A DNA stretch of 14,932 nt, taken from assembly GCA_023429985.1 (NCBI GenBank), contig JAEZCV010000160.1, positions 1-14,932 of the forward strand. Reading direction: 5' to 3'. The notes beneath the pieces are model-generated. The model was not told the DNA's origin. It did not search any database and saw only the letters and a program-made list of their open reading frames with translations. The stretch comes from Bacteroidota bacterium (GTDB lineage Bacteria > Bacteroidota > Bacteroidia > Chitinophagales > Chitinophagaceae). Shown here piece after piece: positions 14,175 to 14,932 of this stretch (position 1 is its first letter; the number at the start of each line of letters is the position of its first letter). The position numbers and the translations under genes were made by a program.

Positions 14175-14932
14175 ATGAGAATTAGTCGTTTTTTAATCTT
14201 TTACCTGTTCCTGGTGGCAGCTGGCGCTGTATTTCAGCCCCTCTATGCCCAGCTGGGTTTCAAATTAAAAGTAGACAAACCAGATCCTTACCAGGATCGA
14301 GTTCTTAAAGCAGAAAAAACGGGCGACAAGCCTCTGAAAGCCCATAAAAGATTCTTCCAGAACCTTACCACCCACTATAATTATTATTTCAACGCCAACA
14401 ATAAACTTAACGAAGTTATAGAAAGGGCCAAGCAATCTCACATAGATGATTATGCCCAACTCCTTCCCTTTTACAATTACAGTCTCGATATTACAGCGCA
14501 GGACAAGGTTCAGCTGGATTCAGTGATCTATAAATCGCAGACAGCCATTGTAATGCACGACCTGCGCAACGACTGGATCGACAATATGTACATGCTCTGG
14601 GGCGCCTCTTTTTATTTTTTGAAGGAATTTGATTCGGCTTCCCTCATGTTCCAATTCATTAACCATTCTTTTGCCGAAAAACAGGCAGACGGCTATTATA
14701 AATATATCGGCAGCCGTATGGATGGCAACAATGCACTAAGCATTTCAACCAAAGAAGATCCAAATTTTTTCCAGCGTGCCTTTTCCGAATCGCCCAGCCG
14801 CAACGAAGCATTTATATGGCAGATCAGGAGCCTGATTGAAAAAAAAGAATTCACCTACGCAGGAAGCCTTATTGAAACACTCAAAAACGATCCGCTTTTC
14901 CCGGAAAGACTCCACGACGACCTGGAAGAAGT
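14175..14932 (+). CDS. Secreted SprE/PorW-like tetratricopeptide-type protein, 3'-truncated
   Basis: The frame is open from ATG 14175 to the window end (252 codons shown), so the C terminus is missing. The protein opens with a signal peptide of about 25 residues (FLIFYLFLVAAGAVF core, ending LYAQ) and has no lipobox cysteine. Segments such as RFFQNLTTHYNYYFNA, HIDDYAQLLPFYNYS, DLRNDWIDNMYMLWGASFYF and PSRNEAFIWQIRSLIEKKEF have the helical, aromatic-rich look of TPR proteins. They recall, from memory, the Bacteroidota SprE/PorW family, whose members link gliding or type IX secretion machinery components in the periplasm. PorW/SprE proteins are usually lipoproteins, so the missing lipobox leaves room for a related but distinct family. 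A good promoter lies just upstream. The coding call is strong; the family assignment is moderate. Confidence 0.75.
   Translation, partial: MRISRFLIFYLFLVAAGAVFQPLYAQLGFKLKVDKPDPYQDRVLKAEKTGDKPLKAHKRFFQNLTTHYNYYFNANNKLNEVIERAKQSHIDDYAQLLPFYNYSLDITAQDKVQLDSVIYKSQTAIVMHDLRNDWIDNMYMLWGASFYFLKEFDSASLMFQFINHSFAEKQADGYYKYIGSRMDGNNALSISTKEDPNFFQRAFSESPSRNEAFIWQIRSLIEKKEFTYAGSLIETLKNDPLFPERLHDDLEE

Noticed and set aside
1..14932. Defence system, toxin-antitoxin, phage, insertion sequence, tRNA or CRISPR content
   Set aside because: I looked for these by eye on both strands and saw no transposase, integrase, toxin-like pair, direct-repeat/spacer array or cloverleaf; the genes present are core metabolic, envelope or signalling types.

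Overview
The window looks like chromosomal DNA from a member of the Bacteroidota, most likely a Chitinophagaceae-type organism; this is inferred from gene content and style, with no database search. Supporting signs are the AT-rich coding sequence, the lack of recognisable Shine-Dalgarno sequences, promoter boxes close to the Bacteroidota TTTG / TAnnTTTG pattern, a lone sucC, a bactofilin next to an AtpZ-like protein, and a secreted SprE/PorW-like protein at the right edge.

Left part, all on the + strand (1-6161): the 3' end of a DegS/NarX-type histidine kinase; a five-PAS soluble histidine kinase; then a Gfo/Idh/MocA sugar-nucleotide oxidoreductase and a membrane phosphoglycosyl transferase that overlap by one base (TGATG). 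The last two probably act together in making a surface polysaccharide or lipid-linked glycan. No response regulator is present for either kinase.

Middle part, + strand (6162-11862): a secreted M1 metallopeptidase with a long, beta-rich C-terminal half overlaps by four bases (TTGA) a FemAB/GNAT-like acyltransferase. Next come sucC (succinyl-CoA synthetase beta subunit) behind a good -7 box, a strong intrinsic terminator, and a GNAT acetyltransferase whose start codon directly follows the terminator T-tract.

Right part: five tightly packed minus-strand genes (13980 down to 11937) encode a one-pass membrane/coiled-coil protein resembling the N-terminal part of bactofilin-linked M23 peptidases but without the peptidase domain, a bactofilin, an AtpZ-like protein, an AtpI-like membrane protein, and a SprT-like zinc metalloprotease. 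Every junction overlaps or abuts, or nearly so, so one transcript is likely. Diverging from it is a 3'-truncated secreted SprE/PorW-like gene with a convincing promoter.

Two intergenic gaps carry an identical 20-bp perfect palindrome. One copy sits exactly between CTCACCA heptamers, beside a four-copy GTTGAA repeat of about 10-11 bp period. No tRNA, rRNA, CRISPR array, insertion sequence or recognisable defence system was seen, and no gene-free stretch exceeds 300 bases. Most of the window is ordinary core-genome content. The peptidase-less bactofilin partner with its operon, and the palindrome/heptamer structure, are the parts most worth a second look.
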